Shown: piece by piece, positions 13,801 to 25,803 of the stretch | Layout of the letters: each line of letters opens with the position of its first letter | How positions within the stretch are numbered: position 1 is the first letter of the stretch | Assembly (NCBI RefSeq): GCF_047495875.1 | Contig: NC_092459.1 | Location: 92,737,560 to 92,801,559, forward strand | Length of the DNA: 64,000 nucleotides | DNA from: Pithys albifrons albifrons | Taxonomy: Eukaryota > Chordata > Aves > Passeriformes > Thamnophilidae | Direction of reading: 5' to 3' | Made by a program: the position numbers and the translations under genes | The notes under the pieces: generated by a model | Databases searched by the model: none | Seen by the model: the letters and a program-made list of their open reading frames with translations, nothing else | What the model was told of the DNA's origin: nothing

Positions 13801-16479
13801 CAGGGAGTGAGTGATGGGCTGAAGATTCTGGCACCTCTGTGCAACACTGAGGCTCTTGGCAGCAGGCACTGGAATTCCTCTCCTGTCTGTGCACAGAGCA
13901 ACTGGAGTTTAGCAAAGGCATTCATAAATCCACAGAGATTTTGTGGCCAAAAGGGACCATTAGGCCACCCAGACTCATCTGTTGTAAAACACAGGCAGCA
14001 GAGCTTCATTCAGATCTGCACTGAGCTTCTAATTTGTTTACTGAAATCATCTTCCCCAGAATAGCATCTTCCCTTGATATGACAAATAGCAAGAGGTAGG
14101 GAATTCACCACATCCTTTGTAGTTTTACCACATTAGTCAATCACTGTCACAATTAAAATGTGCTCTTACAATATAATTTTATTTTTTGTCTGGCTGCTTT
14201 GGTTCTGTGTAGGTCTCAATTATTCTGTCCTTTAAAGTGAGGAGCCCTTGAATCCCTGTTTTTCATCTTTTCCAAAAGTTTATATGTGCCAATCAGCTGG
14301 TCTTTCACTTTTTTGATAACCTGCATAGAGTGAACTTTCTGGCTCTCAGTGTATTGTGCTTTCCCCCGCACTCAAATCAGATTTGCAGCCTCTCCAATTT
14401 ATCAACATACTTTTGAAATTGCCTCTGCTAAACAGTGAGTATACAGACAGGAAGGTGTGGTGCCACTAGTGTTATCAAATACCCTTAAGAAGCTGGAATT
14501 TGTTTACCAGATGCTGCATTTCATAGTAGCATCAGCTACACTAGGCTGGTAGTAGTTTTTTGGCTTTGAATTATAATGCTTGCATGTTTAAAAGCCAATA
14601 TGTAGGATAAAAGCTTCCTGGCCGAGCTTGGACTGCCTATGTCAGAGAGCTCAACAGGTGCCTGATCAAGAGACTTGCAGACAAAAAGTTGTTCCTAAGG
14701 GACCACAGACTTTGTACTACGATTCAGACTTACTACTTCTGCCTGAAATAGCTCAAAACAGATGTTTGATATGCTCAGCAAGGGCTTTTTAGGACTGAAC
14801 AGAACCAGCAAACTGTGATCTCAGAGTCAAGAGGTCTCTACTGCTGTCTGATCTAGGGGAGCTGCTCTGTTTGGTTTTGTGGGATGGTGTTTAAAATTTG
14901 TTTCAAGTGCCAGCAGCTTACAGGGACAAGATTTGTGTTACAGTTCACAGGAGTGCAAGACTACAATTTACTTTAAAAGTGTTAAAGATTTAATTTGCTT
15001 GCTTTACCCTACTCCTGCTGACCAACATTTTCCTACAGATTTGCCCAGCCCTTCCTGGGGTTAGGTTTTGTCTTGCCAGAGGTGATCCAGGAGCATACTG
15101 GCCACCTCTTGTCCCAGTTTAATTTCCTTCTGTATTTTGCATTTTCTGTTCTTTGCCCTCCCTACTCACCCATGTGTGTTCCTCAAGTTTCACACATTGT
15201 TCAGATTATGTTGTTCTTTCTCCTTCTTTCCCCTTACCGACCTATTTTCTATTTAGCTATGGCATGTATTGGACTGAGCCTGAGAAGTCTGTGCAAGCCT
15301 ATTCATCCTTGTTTCAGGGTCATGTACTTAGCTTGCTCTTACTTGAAAATTCACTTCTCCCTTTGAGGCAGAAGCTCCAGGTATATTCCCTAGCTCCAAG
15401 ACATTAACCAGACAGGGAGCCATTCAGGCATCTGGATGCCAATAGCAGAATTGATACCCATAGGCCCTCAGGAATAGAAAAGCATGTATGCAAATGTTTT
15501 GGCAGTTGATTTGTTGCAGGACTTTGCTGGATATCTAAAGAGGATGAGTAGCAATTTCAAATCATATTTTTCAAGCACTCTATTGTTGAAAATTCCCACT
15601 TGAACTCCTCTCTGTGATCAGATCAATGAAAGCAGCACTCAGGGATATCTGACTAGATTTAAGCGATTTGCCTCCAAGCTGTTTCTTCTGGTTTGGGTCC
15701 ATATGTTAAGGGTGAAACATCTGTGAATCTGCTCATTTCTGCATCTTATTCGGTCATATCCAAAGATTTGTAAAGAAAAGCAATCAACCTCCTCCCTTAC
15801 ACAGAATAAAATCAGATGATAATGTGATTCCAGTTAAAATACCTGCCTAGATAACTGTCTGATAACACCCTACTGGCTGGTGGTTTCAGCCAGAGCTGAC
15901 TTGTTGGTTTCAGCAGTGTTTTCTGAGGTGATGCTATTTGTGCCTAATTACATATCAGCCGGTGGCTGGAGTCCAAGCTCTCCCACCATCCTTGTTTCCT
16001 GTTATTGGCTCATGTTTTGGCTTGGCTGCAGGCAAATCAACTGTGTTTTCTCAGGCAGGAAAAATCAAGCCCCACATGAGGACTGGCTTGACCTTGAACC
16101 ATGCCCTGCCAAGCACTGGGATCTCAAGTCAGTATGGGCCAATGGTTTGAGACCACACTTGGTCATGGCTAATGAAGACAGTCTGGGATACAGCTTGTGC
16201 AACTTCAGTGTATAGCCATTCCTAGCTAACTAATTTCCTGAGCTGTTTCTTGTCTATTTACCAGTGTCATCACTTTCCACAGGAATTTCCAGTTTAGGTG
16301 CTCCCTTCTACTCTGGAAAAATGCAGTAGAGCAACGGAGAAAAGTTGTATTTCATAGCCTCTTTATGCTTTTGTAATCTGCTACTTTATGTACCATTTCA
16401 GAGAAGTCTCTCATTCTGATATTTCAATGAAACATAGAAGATCAAATTAAATAACACCACGTTCTAGGTAATGGTGCTG
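13801..16479. other. AT-rich noncoding, nothing recognised
   Basis: No gene, RNA or recognisable mobile element was seen. Open frames are short and hydrophobic, as expected from T-rich DNA. Confidence 0.45.
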
Positions 16480-17136
16480 AAACCCGGGAATGACAGAAGA
16501 CCTTGGCAGGTGTCCCAAAATCTTGGCAGGCTTCCCAGGAGCATTGTTGTAGAAACATAAATTGATAACTGCCTTGTTTAGGTACATCCAGAACAGATAA
16601 TGTAAGCAATTCTCCCTTACTGCTGAATGCTCGTTTTCACTGTTTCACGGTCTTTGTGAGTTCAAACAGCTCGACTGGTGCCTGCTGTGAATGTAGCCAC
16701 TGCAAAAAAAAAGAAGCCCACGTTAGCTGTTTGTGTGTGGCAAGACACGGCTGTTTGAGTTGACTCCCTGAGGACTCATCATGTGAATGCTGATGTGCCC
16801 AGGAGCCGAGCTGATGAGGAGCATCTCCCCTGGACTGGCATGGGGAGGAGTTGTTCCTGGCTCAATGGGCCCATGGTGCCTCAGGCCACCTGTAGGTGGA
16901 TAAAGTTGAGGGATGGATTTAACCATAAACACTATTCTTAAGGTTATCCACAGTTGTGAAGCGTTCTTGCCATTGTGAGACCCCAGTGAACAGGGAAAAG
17001 AGGAGCTGCGGAACCCCCTGCAAAGAACCCTACAGATGTGGCGCCTGGAGCCACTGCCTGCAGTGCTGAGCAACCCACAGGAGCCAGAGCTGTTGCTGGC
17101 GGGGCTGCCGCCAGGGCTGCAAGTGAGCCGGGGAAG
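16480..17136. other. GC-richer segment of unknown origin, possibly LTR-derived
   Basis: Base composition rises relative to the flanks and the segment runs into the 17-bp tandem repeat. The mix of a CpG-containing body, short direct repeats ('cttggcagg' twice at about 16502-16530) and a terminal tandem array would suit an LTR or other insertion. I cannot define TG...CA ends or a target duplication, so the type is unresolved. Confidence 0.25.
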
Positions 17137-17221
17137 GCTGCGAGCCGTGAGAGGCTGTGAGCCATGAGAGGCTGCAAGCCATGAGAGGCCGCGAGCCATG
17201 AGAGGCAGCGAGCTGTGAGGG
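17137..17221. repeat. Five-copy 17-bp tandem repeat
   Basis: Five consecutive 17-mers of the form gctgcgagccatgagag (variants in copies 1, 2, 3, 4 and 5) run head to tail. All three minus-strand frames are open through it, which explains the His/Ala/Ser-rich frames at 16723-17199, 16944-17246 and 17030-17266. These should not be taken as coding. Confidence 0.95.
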
Positions 17222-17859
17222 GCTGATTTGCAAGGTTAGTAGCCACCTGATATTTGTAACATGCATGTGATTAACATCAATACTTTCAATATCCAGACAG
17301 CCTATACCCTAATACATATGATCCATAGATTGTTTTTATGTCTGCTGACTTGAAGTACTCTACACCTACCAGTCATTAATATCTCCTCAGTCTCTGCATA
17401 AAAGTAAATATAATGGGTGGAATTTCAGCCCCAGCTTCTTATTATGTGAAAAGCATAGACAAAATCTAAAGATCTTTTGTATGTGGGCTTTTCTGGGGCA
17501 CACAGGCAAAAGATATTATAGAGGGTTTCTCTGTAGCAGTCACACAAAGATGGGTAGGAGAAGGTCTTGTGTCTTCTGTTTACACAGCAGCTGCATCCTG
17601 GTCCTGGGGTTCAGATACTGAACAAGACAGAATCCTGCTTTTGCCCTGCTTTGTCACTAAGGAGATGGGTATTGTGATGGAGGTATGCCAGCATTACAAA
17701 TGAGATGTGCCACAGCTAGAGGCACAGACTCAGTTAAAAAATAATGGTAAACTTTTTTACTAGGACTCTCCACAATTTAAGGGCAGGATCAAGTCCCCTG
17801 GTCTTACAGGACTGATGCGGGTATGGAGCAGTGGCAGGAGCCTGGAGATGAAGGAGGCT
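17222..17859. other. Noncoding spacer, nothing recognised before the CR1
   Basis: No frame or RNA recognised. The final ~100 bases may belong to the 5' part of the downstream CR1 copy, but the match is not clear enough to extend it. Confidence 0.35.
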
Positions 17860-18091
17860 GAAGAGAAAGAGGCTGAATCGAAAATCAGGAGAGAATTTAC
17901 AGAGAGAGTAATCAGGCATTGGAATGGGCTGCCCAGAGAGGTGGTGAATTCCCCATCCCTGGAGGTTTTTAAACTGAGATTGGACGTGGCACTGAGTGCC
18001 ATGATCTAGTAAATGGACTGAGGTTGGACCAAGGGTTGGACTTGATGATCTCAGAGGTCTTTTCCAAACCAATCGATTCTATGATTCTATG
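17860..18091 (+). mobile_element. CR1 non-LTR retrotransposon, 5'-truncated 3' end
   Basis: A typical avian CR1 3' terminus: 'ggcattggaatgggctgccc', 'agaggtggtgaattccccat', 'ggacttgatgatctcagagg', and two tandem ATTCTATG octamers at 18076-18091. CR1 has no poly(A) tail and inserts mostly as 5'-truncated copies, as here. It shares the diagnostic 'tgccatgatctagtaaatgg' stretch with the minus-strand copy at 25511-25803, so both belong to one subfamily. The small frame on the plus strand at 17815-18009 is CR1 noncoding tail. Confidence 0.93.
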
Positions 18092-21000
18092 ACTCTAAAT
18101 GTGGATCCAGCCTCCTGGCTGCCAGCTGTGCCTATACCTCTCTACCAGTAAAATAATTTCTGTACCTGTAAGAGGAACAGTAAGATGAAGGTCTACCTAG
18201 TGTGATCAAAAATTGGATGTCAAATGGGACGAGTGTCCAAAAGCTTTGTGCTTTTTTACTGTACCTGGAGTAGATCATTAGCTTTTATCTCTCTACCCTC
18301 TCAGCTCACTCATGCAATGACTAAAGTTTTTGGAATGAGCACTTGTTTGTGCTGAATACTGTGAATCCTGGTCTGTGCTTCAGGCTGATATGTCACTGGC
18401 ATTAGAAGGTTGTTTATATTTTTGGTAACTTGTTTATGATTGAATCCAGAATAAATGAGCCAGATAAATGTATGCGAAATATTACTTGACTTTTCAGGAC
18501 ACAAGAAAATTTTTCAATAAGGTCAAGCAATCCAAAACCATACTCCCAGCTAAATGTAGAATCAGTGATGCCTTGAACAAAAAAAATACTTTCAAAAGGA
18601 GACTGATAGTAGTGCCAGATTGCTCAACACCCAACAACAACATGAAAAAGGAATATTACAAAACCCAAAAAAGATCTGGCCTAGACAGCTGGGGCCCAAG
18701 GCAAGCAGCAATTGTTTCACAGTTTCTGGAGATAGAAATACCTTAGTCTCAGAGGAAATAGAGCAGACATTCTTTATAAGTGATTTCCTTCTGACTTCCT
18801 CTGTGCTAAAAATGCATGTTTTCCTAGAGCTTTTGGAGAAACTAAATCTTTCTTCTGTGATTTCACACTTCAGAAGCTTAAGTCCAGCTAGTCTTCAATT
18901 ACATCAAATTTTGCTTATGTTAACAAAAATACCCAACCCTACCTAGTCTTCACTTTACTTTCCCTACCAGACCATTTCACCCACTTTAGAATATTCATGT
19001 GCTCCAGCTTGTGCTTTCTCTTATGATCAAGCTGAATGCTTAAGTTTCTGGTGGCAAAGTTCATGTTTGCATTGTTTTCTCCACTGTTTAGTCTGGCATA
19101 TATTTCAATATCACTGCTTTGTGTTAGAATTAGCAGAGAAAAAAAAGAAGCATATTTATGCAGTACAATAGGTTTTCATAATAATTTCCAGATGGCAGAT
19201 CCCATCCTTCCTTTTCTTACTATTCACTGAAACTCAAAACACTGCATAGAGTGTTTTGGAGGTAAGGAAATAGGAATGGAAATCACCTCAGGGAAAGGTT
19301 GGTATGACTTGCTTTTCATGAAAAATCTGTCAAAGAAATTTTAAAAAGTAGAATGTGAATTGGTAATCACTCAGGAAAGAGTTTATTAATCACATTAAGT
19401 GCAGAGAATGGACTAGTAAACGGTATGATGATAAGCTCATAATCACAATATCTCATGAAAATGGACCCATTTCACAGTCTTTTCTTTAGTCTTTGCCTAA
19501 GTGAACCATTTTAAAAGCAAATGTGTTAACATGCTTGTCCAATGTAATTTTCTTTCTCTGCTAAGTTACAGATTTTCTTGAGCTCACAGCAGAAGATTTA
19601 CCGAGGCTGAGTTAGCCATCTCAGGCAGCAGCAGCTCCTGCTGTAAGAACCAGGGAGAAGGGCTCTGTTTCCATGCATGAGGACTCATCCATGGAGTGCT
19701 GTTGCTGCTGGGGTGACATCTTTTCACTACACTTGAAGTTATTTCACTGAGGGGTCAGTAAAAATCCCTCCCAGGCAGGAGAGATACTGAAATTCCCAGA
19801 TCTCTGCCCTCTCTTTTGCCCCATAGACTGCGTGCCAATATTTGTGTTTACCCTGCCTGTTCTCTGGCTCTTTTAAGGTGCAGATGGCTGACTCTTGCCT
19901 TTCTGAGAGAGGGAACATGGGAGTCCTTCTTGGACAGGAAGAAGGTGATTAGAAAGCTATATCATACTAGAGGCATTCAGCAGAGTGGGGTGTCTGGATG
20001 GGAAGAGGGACTCAAGTCCCTGTTCACAATTCTGTTTCATAAAAGCTATTTAAGAAAAAATGTGTAGTTCTTTACTTCCAGAAGGTAAAGAAATACTCCC
20101 TCTTTGCTGTTTGTGTAGCTCTTGGTCTCTGACTTTCAAGAGCTGATACCCTAAGTTGAGTTGTATTGGCTAGTATAGTGGCAAGAAATCAAACTGAAAG
20201 AGACTTAGTGGCAAAGTAGATATCTTTTTCCAATTAAAGTCATCTCTATCAGCTTGAGATGAGAAAATGACACACAGTTGCCATCCTACTTTTCAGAGTT
20301 TGGCAAGGGCTCTGTTCCTGATGTTATTAAGAGGAAAATGTATTTATTTCTACATGTGAGATTTATTTATTCCCTTTCACTTCCATCTCCCTTTCATTTA
20401 TCAGTCCAGGAAAGGAGTATGTCAGTTTAAAACAAACAAAATACTTGATATGTGGGTGGCTCCAGATTCACTGCAGATCCCTACAGAAGCTTTCATTGTG
20501 AAATACGCTTGTTTGGATGTGGTGAAAGCTGAGAGTTTTGTGGATTCCTGTTCCACTCCATTTGGGTGACAGTGCTGTACTCTCTAATTGAACAGCATGA
20601 TTCAGTATGTTTTGGTTTCTGTCTTGTTTATTTTTTGTGCCTCCCATATCCTCAGTAGTGCTATCCTCTTCAAATCTAAAAGTACCTCCCATTTAGCCTA
20701 CAGATGTATTTTACTTTACTGTTAGTGGAATATCCAGGGAATTTAAAGGCCTCAGTATTTAACTCTTTCACAATCTCACTTCTGTACAAGGCACATAATA
20801 AAGAGCTTCACATGCATTAGGATAGTCTGCTTGATGGACAGTATTAAAGAAAAATAAACTCAGCAAAGCCTGATTTTGGGACTTTGTGGCTGCTTGTGAA
20901 CTGGCCATTTGCAGGTAACAACCAGAACTACCAGTCTGGAAGGAATGAAAAAATAAAAAGACATGCAAATTCTTTTTCATATGTTGTTGTGGAAGACGTT

Positions 21001-24000
21001 ATTTGCAGCATGGACACAGTGGTCACCCAAGAAATACTCATTGTTTCTAACTTCTTGAAAGATACTTACTTGATAAATTTGTGGTCTGTGTGTGGGCTCT
21101 TTTCTTCTTTTCCTGGCATAGATCCTGTTAAACACACAGAGGGTCAAATATTCTCCAGGTCTTCCTTCACGGAGGCAGCTGGAGAGCTTTAGTGTAACAA
21201 AGCACACTTTTCCCTTCTGCCATTCACCTCTGCGTGAACTGACAGCAGGCACTTGAGACCTGCTGTGTTCTCACTGATTGCAAACTATATTTCTCTCCAT
21301 CAACACAGTGCCAAGTGGAGGCTTTTCTGAGCAAGTGAAGAAGATATATTATTGAACATGTCTGTCTTTGCCATATTAGAGTTATTTCCATGTCCATGAT
21401 ACAAGGCAGTGTTGTGTTTAGATGTCATTTCAAGTCGGGTTACTTTGAGGTATTTCAAGTAGATGAGTTAGCAGAGTAATTTAGTGAAAGGAAGCATTTC
21501 CTGAATGTAGATGGGGAAAAGACATCCAGTAGTTAGCAATTCTTGGATGTTTTGGAGTACATGCATGGATATTAGAAAGCAAAGGGGAAAAACTAGGAGA
21601 GAAGAGGGAAACACTTTTGTGAGAGCCTGAGTCGACTGTGAACATGCTCCTGAATGGTGTGCAGGGATCTACTGTTACTGAAATCTGCCCAAGTGTAATT
21701 TGAGGATATAGCTGGTATTTATTGATATTTAATGTATTATAGTTGCTGCAAGAAGTGTATGTTTCTGTGTATACACTCTGCTACCAATTGTGAATTTGCC
21801 ATCAAAATGAGGACAAGGAGGAATTTAAGTGGAAAAATTATTCACAGATACTGAGACTTCTGTTGTATGTTCTTCTCTTGCATGAGCGTGCATTTTTTAT
21901 TTCAGATATCTAGGTTGTAGATTTATTTTGTAAAGAATGGCTGGCCATTGATAGTTTTCCAGTTTTTCAGTATCTATATTTCAAATTTAAAATGACATCA
22001 GGTATTAAAGAAGTGTCTCTAGAATGTATTTGTTGGAGCTAGCACTGCTTTTAATAGCTTTCACAAGGAAATGGGATCATCTCTTAACATCTATAGACAC
22101 ATCCAAAACACAGTTGTAGGGGTACTTTTGCTCCTTGGGGCATGCCCAGGGTGAAATACATTGAGACAGGAGAATCTGGGATCTTTTGCTGCAGTAGTTT
22201 GTTGTTATTTTTTGTAGCTGAAAATCTCTGAACACCAGATTGAAGACTTTAGTGATGGAAGGCAGGAAAAATATAAATATTCTCTATTCAATAAAGAATT
22301 CCCTGAAGCCTACTGTGAATAACAATTGTATAGGAAGACACCATCAAAACATCAGAGGGATAAGTGCTTCTGAGGAGACCAGAAGGCTTTATGGTCTGAG
22401 ACTGCTTGAACAATAAATATGCAATCAGTTCAAATTATATGGCAAACTCTTAAATAGCGTCAGTGTATTTTGGCATGGTGGTTGAGTTTAAATGCATTAA
22501 GTTTTTCAGTGAGTAGTAATAATACAGCATTAGAGCATTAAGTACAGGATGAGCTTTGCCAAATCTTTGCTTTAGCTCTTTGCCTAAAGGCATGTTTAAA
22601 AGGTAATTTCAGTGTGGTTTTAACTGGCTGCAGTACTAACCCAGGAAGGGCGAGGAAAATCTGGCAAGGACTGTTGAAGTTTTGAGGTCTTAGATTTTTG
22701 GATTACTGTCATAGTGGGATGCAGCTGGATTATTATGTGAGCAGAGCTCTGTTGCAGCTTGCATGGCTGTGAAGCAAAAGGAGTTTCACAAACAAAGGGA
22801 AAGCAGCAAAATAAAATGTAAAGTACTGGTGTGTATATGTATGGTCCAGAACCTTTTATAGCAGACAGATGGCCCTTGTGCTTCAGTAACCACTTATGCT
22901 CCAGATTGTGACTGTCACATGAGCTTCTCTTCATTTTTACAAAATATTCTTTTAGTCACTAGTTGTAGACAGGATCTAAATAACCTCTGGATCTGATAGT
23001 GTGATAAAAGCTATGATTCATCAGATGGTTAAACATATATATTCCTTAGTGAATAGATTCAGAAAGAGACAGAAAAGGGGGATATGAGGGAAAGAGGTCT
23101 GACCTTCATAGCATTGTGTCTAGTCAGTGTTAAAGAGAAGCAGTTTCCAAGACATTTTGTAGTTGGAGCCTTGCAGAGCCTTAGGCTGAGGTTGTGATTC
23201 TGAATGGCTGGCACTAGCCTTGGGAATACTACTTTGGAAAATTCTTAAATTGGAAAACCAAACCCCCAACTGAGAACATGTTTTGACTTCTTTTTTTTTT
23301 CCCCCCAAGTATTCCTATTTTGAGAGTCCAGCAAAACAGGGTTTCCATCAGATTCTGCTGGCAAAAGTATTCTAAGGGTGATCACCTCTGTTGTTGTGCA
23401 AAATTTCAACTTGATGTTGTACATTTTAAAATTTAATCAGGTTCAGGTTGTGCTTTGGTTGATTTGCAGAGTGAACTGTCTCATGACCAATGCAATTTTT
23501 GACTGCTTTTTCATCATGATACTTGTGGATGCAGTACTGCTACCATTCAAAGGAATTTTCGTTGTCTAGTCATCACAAAACTGTGCTCAAAACAGCAGCT
23601 TCTCCAACAAACATTTTCATAAGATCAAAGTAAATCTTTAATTTTTTTCTGGATTAATGAAAATGTTGTAAACTTCTTAAATGTTGTAAACAAGTTAATG
23701 ATCCCATGCAGAATCTCTTTGCTCAGCATTGGCAACTGGCTGTAGCACAACATGAACTATTTGAACTGATTTGGGTAATTAATTTGGCAACTTATTTGGG
23801 TATCATTATTTTTTAATTGACCTGAACAAACTAGTCTATCAGGGCTTGAAAATATTGGGAGAGACCTAGGAGATACCTTTACAGTATCAAATCAGTCTTC
23901 CAGCTTGTACGCTCCATAAAGGGAGTGCCAGCACCTCCAGGTTATACCTTTTTAGATCAATTTTATACAGTTTATTTTAAAAGATGACATTATGTTGTAA

Positions 24001-24280
24001 GCATTATTTTTTTTTATTGTGTTGTCCAAGTTTCCATATGGGCTACTGTATTCTGAATGTGATATTCTTCCTAGTTTTTCAACAAAACATGATATTCTTT
24101 TATTATCTTGAGGGGTTTTCCTCTGTGTGTCACCACACAATTTAGCAGGTTTCACCTGGGGTTCCTTTAGACTTGCAGCCATATGAAATGCTAAATAACA
24201 TTGACAGAAGAGTCTGCAGGACAAAGAGTCTGGAATGTCTCATGATTACTAAAATTGTTCTGGACTCTTCCAAGATGTAA
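18092..24280. other. 6.2-kb AT-rich noncoding stretch, no recognised gene
   Basis: No gene family, RNA gene or well-preserved transposon is visible on either strand. Frames are short. A T/C run sits at 23290-23306. Confidence 0.5.
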
Positions 24281-24372
24281 AATCTGATCCCGTCAGATCT
24301 CAAAAGCCAAGCAGGGTCAGCCCTGGTTAGTACTTGGATGGGAGACCTTCTGGGAATCCTGGGGGCTATAGG
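24281..24372 (+). mobile_element. 5S rRNA-derived sequence (head of a SINE or 5S pseudogene)
   Basis: About 92 bases align with vertebrate 5S rRNA from roughly nucleotide 28 to 118. The internal RNA polymerase III control elements are recognisable: an A-box region 'aagccaagcagggtc', an intermediate element 'ccctgg', and a C-box 'tacttggatgggagacc' with a perfect core. The 5' end of 5S is missing and there is no T-run terminator after the homology, so this is not a working 5S gene. A different CpG-retaining sequence follows directly, as in 5S-headed (SINE3-type) retroposons. A bare 5S pseudogene is the alternative. Confidence 0.85.
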
Positions 24373-24560
24373 TTCTAGTCCTGAGGACTTCACTGTCACT
24401 GTCCAAGCTCACTCGGCCGTGGCAAATGGACCTTAGGACTTAAACAGTGGGGCCAGTTCTGCGTACGCTGTGCCTGACCTAAAAAATCCACTGTGCAGGC
24501 TGGAAGGGCACACCCACGTGGGGAGAGCCCTGCCCAAATCTTCATTCGCGAAGACAAGCC
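24373..24560 (+). mobile_element. Body/tail joined to the 5S-derived head
   Basis: This block keeps several CpGs (in 'ctcggccgtgg', 'tgcgtacgctg', 'cacgtgg' and 'ttcgcgaag') in an otherwise CpG-poor AT-rich region, and its composition changes back after about 24560. It is most simply read as the rest of the same inserted element. I do not recognise a tRNA part, a CR1 tail or any other named LINE tail, so the mobilising partner is unknown. Confidence 0.45.
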
Positions 24561-25055
24561 ATACATACATAGGCCACTTAGGAATTGCTGGGGCCATGTT
24601 GTATATTTAACTCATTTTCAGATATCTTGGACTCTTTAGAAAATTTTCCATTATCTGAAGGCAAATGAATATGGAATTCTTGCATTAAATACTTGATGGA
24701 TCCTTTTATAAAGTCTAAATATGCTTTTTTAAGCTTTTTAAAGCAAGCTGTTTTACCTGTGAGCCCTCAAGCTTTAGCCAATGCCTATGCAGTCTACAGC
24801 ATATTCCCTTTGAATTCTAATCAAGAGAATAAAATGTCTGTGACTTCTGCATCATTCACTTATAGTGACATCTTGAATTACTGCTGCTGTAGTGAGGACT
24901 GTGTTAAAATGTGTTGTACAGTCCCAGAGTACAAGAGAATAAAATAATAATGAAAAACACAGATTAAATGATGTTGCTCTCTAAGCCTTAGCTTTTAATT
25001 TCTCAGCTTTGAGGTTGGTTTTAACATTGCTTATTAGTGAAGTCTATAATAATAA

Positions 25056-25056
<1 letters not shown>
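24561..25056. other. AT-rich noncoding, nothing recognised
   Basis: Spacer between the 5S-derived element and the microsatellite. The small plus-strand frame at 24693-24947 has no recognised features. Confidence 0.4.

Positions 25057-25108
<52 letters not shown>
25057..25108. repeat. (ATCT)13 microsatellite
   Basis: Thirteen uninterrupted ATCT units (52 bp), then an imperfect 'ctatc'. Long pure tetranucleotide arrays are usually length-polymorphic. Confidence 0.98.
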
Positions 25109-25510
25109 CTATCATTAACAATTGGTAAAACAATTATGCAAGCATTTTATCTTGAAAGATACTATTTAGATATTTCATGACCTATTCCATAAAGCTATAA
25201 GGACATTTTGTATGAGAACATATTGTTCAAAGTCATGAAAGGAATAACATATATCACGAAATTACAGAATAAGGACATGACTGTACATTTAGAACAAGGA
25301 GGATAACATGCCAGAGATGATTTACTGATAGCAGAACACTGCTGTAATAGATTTATTTTTTTGCCTGATGAACACCTTATAGAATTTTCTTCCACCAAAT
25401 CTGGATTACATTTTTTTTAACACAGAATTTCAGTAGAAAATTTTATTAGAGACAGAATGTTTTTTGAGAAAAAATGCTTATTTTTATTGGAAAAATATCT
25501 GAGATCTTAT

Positions 25511-25803
25511 CATAGAATCATAGAATCGATTGGGTTGGAAAAGACCTCCACGATCATCAAGTCCAACCCTTGGTCCAACTCCAATCCATTTACTAGATCA
25601 TGGCACTCAGCGCCACGTCCAATCTGCGTTTAAAAATCTCTAGGGATGGTGAATCCACCACCTCTCTGGGCAGCCCATTCCAATGCCTGATTAGTCTCTC
25701 TGTAAAGAATTTTTTTCTGATCTCCAACTTAAATTTCCCCTGGCAGAGCTTAAGCCCATGCCCCCTTGTCCTATTGCTGAGTGCCTGGGAGAAGAGACCA
25801 GTA
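25511..25803 (-). mobile_element. CR1 non-LTR retrotransposon, 5'-truncated, minus strand
   Basis: Read on the minus strand it ends in two ATTCTATG octamers (25511-25526 as CATAGAAT on plus). The plus strand shows the familiar 'ttggaaaagacctcc', 'gatcatcaagtccaaccctt', 'ctgggcagcccattccaatg' and 'tgcccccttgtcctattgct' blocks, so about 290 bp of 3' end is present. It shares subfamily-specific wording with the plus-strand copy ending at 18091. The plus-strand frame at 25600-25821 is antisense CR1 and not a gene. Confidence 0.95.

Noticed and set aside
13297..14009. Long overlapping minus-strand frames (174-220 codons) over the minisatellite
   Set aside because: They show the repeat's own periodicity (Cys-Gln-Pro-rich units), several frames are open at once, and there is no other coding sign.
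16723..17266. Three overlapping minus-strand Ala/Ser/His-rich frames
   Set aside because: Caused by the 17-bp tandem repeat and local GC content; no domain.
24281..24372. Functional 5S rRNA gene
   Set aside because: The first ~27 nucleotides are missing, many substitutions are present and no T-run terminator follows.
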